Source of the DNA: DASTPP01 sp035762175
Lineage (GTDB): Bacteria > Myxococcota_A > Polyangia > Polyangiales > Polyangiaceae
NCBI GenBank assembly: GCA_035762175.1
Contig: DASTPP010000411.1
Span: 1 to 26,672, forward strand
Direction of reading: 5' to 3'
Length of the DNA: 26,672 nt
Shown here: piece after piece, positions 24,386 to 26,672 of the stretch
Position numbering within the stretch: position 1 is the stretch's first letter
Layout of the letters: the number at the start of each line of letters is the position of its first letter
Notes under the pieces: model-generated
Told to the model about the DNA's origin: nothing
Databases searched by the model: none
The model's input: the letters and a program-made list of their open reading frames with translations, nothing else
Position numbers and translations under genes: made by a program

Positions 24386-24784
24386 GACGAAACGTTACGC
24401 CACCTCCGCGCCCCGCGCGTCAACCTCGCGCCCCCGAACCGCCGCGGCTCACGCCCCAGCCCGCAACCAGCCCGCCCCCCACGCCCCTCGCTCTTCACCC
24501 CCTCAACCCGCACGCCGGTCGGATCCGGGCGGCGGCCCGTTTCTGCGCGCGCGGAGGGCGGGTGCCTTGCTGTTTGGGCCCTCCCCCCGGGAGGGCGAGT
24601 TCAGGGTGCCTGAAGCGCGCGCAGAAACGGGCCGCCGCCCGGATCCGACCGGAGCGCGCCCGCCGAAACGCACTTACGTACGCCCCGCCCTTTGGGCTAG
24701 GGTGCCGCAATCTTGGCGGGGCCTGCCCGCCCCGCGCGCCGCCCCCCGCCCCGAAGCGCGTACCCCAACCGAGGAGAGCGTCCC
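24386..24784. other. Divergent intergenic region
   Basis: 399 bases between mtnA (-) and the AAA+ ATPase (+). Besides the inverted repeat it holds a single GTTACG (24394-24399) close to the mtnA start, and TACGTA and CTTTGGGCTAGGGT patches at 24670-24705 that may carry the ATPase promoter. I cannot assign -35/-10 boxes with confidence. GAGGAGAG at 24771-24778 is the ribosome binding site of the ATPase gene. Confidence 0.55.
24515..24652. repeat. Perfect 38-bp inverted repeat with structured 62-bp centre
   Basis: Arms 24515-24552 and 24615-24652 are exact reverse complements over 38 bp (left arm begins CCGGTCGGATCCGGGCGGCG). The centre holds two more hairpins: CCCTCCC/GGGAGGG around 24580-24596, and TTCAGG-GTG-CCTGAA at 24600-24614. 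It lies between the divergent mtnA and AAA+ ATPase genes, so a terminator is not the obvious role. It has no frame and no clear target duplication. It may be a MITE, a cruciform or a structured RNA in the leader of either gene. Confidence 0.85.
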
Positions 24785-25912
24785 TTGACCGAAGCGCTGC
24801 GCCTGCCCGCCGAACGCCGGTACCCCGCGGAACTCGCGGCCCTCGCGGCCAACGACAAAGACCCGCGGCCGCCCGGCTGGCGCCTCTCGCCCCGCGCGGT
24901 CGAGACGTTCATTCTCGGCAGCCAGGGCCGCGAGCTCTCGTACGAAGAGGGCGGCGCCCCCAAGAAGACCGCCGTCACCAAGAAGTTCTACGGCGACGAC
25001 ATTCTGGTGCAGCGCGCCATCGTCAGCCTCGCCAGCGATCGCGGCCTCTTGCTCGTCGGCGAGCCGGGCACGGCCAAGAGCTGGCTGAGCGAGCACCTCG
25101 CCGCCGCCATCTCGGGCCTGAGCCTGCTCACCGTCCAGGGCAGCGCCGGCCTGACCGAAGACCAGATCAAGTACTCGTGGAACTACGCGCTCCTGCTCGC
25201 CGAGGGCCCCTCGCCCAAGGCCCTCGTGCCGGCGCCGCTCTACGTCGGCATGCGCGACGGGCTGGTCGTGCGCTTCGAAGAGATCACGCGGGCGCCCCAC
25301 GAGGTCCAAGATACGCTGCTCTCGGCGATGAGCGACAAGGTGCTCGTCGTGCCCGAGCTCGGCCCCGAGGGCGTCGTGCTCGCGCGGCGCGGCTTCAACA
25401 TCATCGGCACGGCCAACACCCGCGACCGCGGCGTCAACGAGATGTCGAGCGCGCTCAAGCGCCGCTTCAACTTCGAGACCGTGCCCTACGTCGAAGATCT
25501 GCAAGAAGAGATTCGCATCGTGCGCGACCAGGTCACGCACCTCTTGCAGGGCGGCTCGGCCGAGGGCGCCGAGCTGCCCGACGCGGTGCTCGAGCTGCTC
25601 GTCACCACCTTTCACGAGATTCGCGCGGGCCGCACCGTCGACGGCGTCAAGATCGAGCGCGGCACCGGCGTCATGTCGACCGCCGAGGCCGTCTCGGTCG
25701 GCTACCACTCGGCCCTCTTCGCCAGCTTCTTCGGCGAGCGCAAGGTCGAGCCCGAGCACGTCGTCATCAACATGACCGGCACCGTCGTCAAAGAGAACCC
25801 CGACGAGGGCAAGATTCTCAAGAACTACTTCGAGGTCGCGGTCAAGCCGAGGGCGACCAAAGAAGTCGGCCTCTGGAAGGCGTACTACAAGGCCCGCAGC
25901 TACCTGCGCTGA
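24785..25912 (+). CDS. AAA+ ATPase, MoxR/YehL-like
   Basis: 375 residues from TTG 24785. This start is chosen because GAGGAGAG lies about 7 bases upstream; an upstream in-frame start at 24713 would add 24 Arg/Pro-rich residues. Walker A GEPGTAKS is at 92-99. The Walker B-like VVRFEEI has Glu where Asp is usual, as in YehL-type proteins. The sensor-1 region is NIIGTANTRDRGVNE, followed by the arginine-finger-like LKRRFNFE. MoxR-group ATPases act as chaperones that remodel partners, often with VWA-domain proteins. The gene lies 16 bases ahead of a DUF5682 gene, a pairing seen in many bacteria with VWA and SWIM-type genes further on; those would lie beyond this window. Conflict or quality-control roles have been proposed for such systems. 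Confidence 0.9.
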   Translation: MTEALRLPAERRYPAELAALAANDKDPRPPGWRLSPRAVETFILGSQGRELSYEEGGAPKKTAVTKKFYGDDILVQRAIVSLASDRGLLLVGEPGTAKSWLSEHLAAAISGLSLLTVQGSAGLTEDQIKYSWNYALLLAEGPSPKALVPAPLYVGMRDGLVVRFEEITRAPHEVQDTLLSAMSDKVLVVPELGPEGVVLARRGFNIIGTANTRDRGVNEMSSALKRRFNFETVPYVEDLQEEIRIVRDQVTHLLQGGSAEGAELPDAVLELLVTTFHEIRAGRTVDGVKIERGTGVMSTAEAVSVGYHSALFASFFGERKVEPEHVVINMTGTVVKENPDEGKILKNYFEVAVKPRATKEVGLWKAYYKARSYLR

Positions 25913-25928
25913 CCCGAAGGGCCGAGCG

Positions 25929-26672
25929 ATGGCGTCCAGAAAGCGCAAGGGCGACGCCCCCGCGCCGGCCCCCGCCGACGCGGCGGCCGGCGAGGGCGGC
26001 GCGGCCGAGGCGGCGGCCGGCGAGGCGAGCGCCGCCGAGACGGCGACGAGCGGCAGAGCACGCGCCGCGGCGTCGCCACCTGCCGGCGAGGCCGGCGCCG
26101 ACGCCGCGGCGGGCGGCGGGGCGAGCGCCGGCGAAGCGAGCACCGGCGAAGCGAGCACCAGCGAAGCGACGGGCGAGGTGGCGGCGGGCGAGGCGGCGGC
26201 AGGCGTCGTCGAAGGCACGGCCGCCGAAGCGCCCGCCAAGGCGGCGAAGGCCAAGGCCCCGAAGGCCCCCAAAGAGCCCAAGGCGCCGAAAGAGCCCAAG
26301 GCGCCGAAGGCCGCGGCGAAGAAGGCGGCGAGAGACCCGTCCGAGATCGAGGTCTCCGAGCTGGTCGATCGCATTCTCGACGACGAGCGCGTCGTCTACT
26401 TTCCGGTGCGGCACTTCAGCCCCGCCTGCGCCATGCACGTCGACGCGCTCGTGCGCGAGCTGCGCCCCGCGGCCGTCTTCGTCGAGGGCCCCGACGACGC
26501 GACGCCGCTCATCGAGCATATCGTCGACGACGAGACGCGCCCGCCCTTCACCATCTTCTCGTCGTACGTCGACCGCGACGACAAGTTCGGCATGGCCGGC
26601 GTGCTCAGCCCCGGCCCCGAGGTGCCCGCGCGCTTCCGCGGCTGGTGGCCCTTCGTCGAGTACGCCCCCGAG
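25929..26672 (+). CDS. DUF5682 family protein with histone-H1-like tail, 3' end missing
   Basis: The first 248 codons are present; the frame is open at the window end. Residues 1-137 are low complexity: first Ala/Gly/Glu-rich (GEAS-type repeats, about 20-95), then Lys/Ala/Pro-rich (KAPKEPKAPKEPKAPKAAAKKAA, written here only in part as KEPKAPK repeats), like the tails of histone H1 and of several bacterial DNA-binding proteins. The DUF5682 domain starts at about 140 with VYFPVRHFSPACAMHVDALVREL and the VFVEGPDDATPLI motif, characteristic of the family. Its reaction is unknown. It follows the AAA+ ATPase by 16 bases on the same strand, so the two form an operon. Confidence 0.85.
   Translation, partial: MASRKRKGDAPAPAPADAAAGEGGAAEAAAGEASAAETATSGRARAAASPPAGEAGADAAAGGGASAGEASTGEASTSEATGEVAAGEAAAGVVEGTAAEAPAKAAKAKAPKAPKEPKAPKEPKAPKAAAKKAARDPSEIEVSELVDRILDDERVVYFPVRHFSPACAMHVDALVRELRPAAVFVEGPDDATPLIEHIVDDETRPPFTIFSSYVDRDDKFGMAGVLSPGPEVPARFRGWWPFVEYAPE

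Overview
The window is about 75% GC, densely coded, and has third-position G/C almost everywhere. The content points to a myxobacterium (Myxococcota, most likely class Polyangia). It carries a kinase/nSTAND1/formylglycine-enzyme-like fusion, an ADYC-domain lipoprotein, many lipoproteins, and an AAA+ (MoxR/YehL-like) plus DUF5682 pair. The taxonomic call is inference; there is no rRNA, tRNA, transposase, phage gene or CRISPR array here.

Layout. 1-5300 (+): the 3' part of a large nSTAND1/SUMF1 signalling protein, an ADYC lipoprotein, and an ECF-like sigma factor. A very good sigma-54-type promoter and a cluster of five CGTAAC/GTTACG boxes lie ahead of the sigma gene. 5300-5900: non-coding, holding a 166-bp nested inverted-repeat (MITE-like) element. 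5908-9182 (+): a lipoprotein and an M16-peptidase-like lipoprotein without the zinc motif, overlapping by 4 bases. 9200-12225 (+): a TetR regulator with two near-identical palindromic operators, an AmpG-like MFS permease and a metallo-beta-lactamase-fold hydrolase, all joined by ATGA overlaps. 12342-13190 (-): a DUF1223 lipoprotein, flanked by tandem repeats on both sides. 13608-17818 (+): yajQ, glmM, and an ABC ATPase plus FtsX-like permease whose stop/start junction has been duplicated.

17804-24385 (-): mtnA, a pheA-like gene, a lipoprotein, an aroA-like gene, cmk, and a second lipoprotein. The order pheA-aroA-cmk looks like ordinary aromatic/nucleotide metabolism. However, the AroA homologue and the prephenate-dehydratase domain of the PheA homologue both lack most of the catalytic residues known for their families, while their folds and reading frames are intact. 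mtnA also lacks a stop at its expected end and reads 349 bases into the pheA-like gene in another frame.

24385-26672: a divergent intergenic region with a perfect 38-bp inverted repeat, followed on + by the AAA+ ATPase (TTG start) and a DUF5682 protein with a Lys/Ala/Pro-rich histone-H1-like tail that runs off the window.

The most interesting items are the paired degenerate aromatic-pathway enzymes, the stop/start duplication at 16370-16445, the two nested inverted-repeat elements, the sigma-54-type promoter with its box cluster, and a codon-pair habit that avoids AGGA inside genes.
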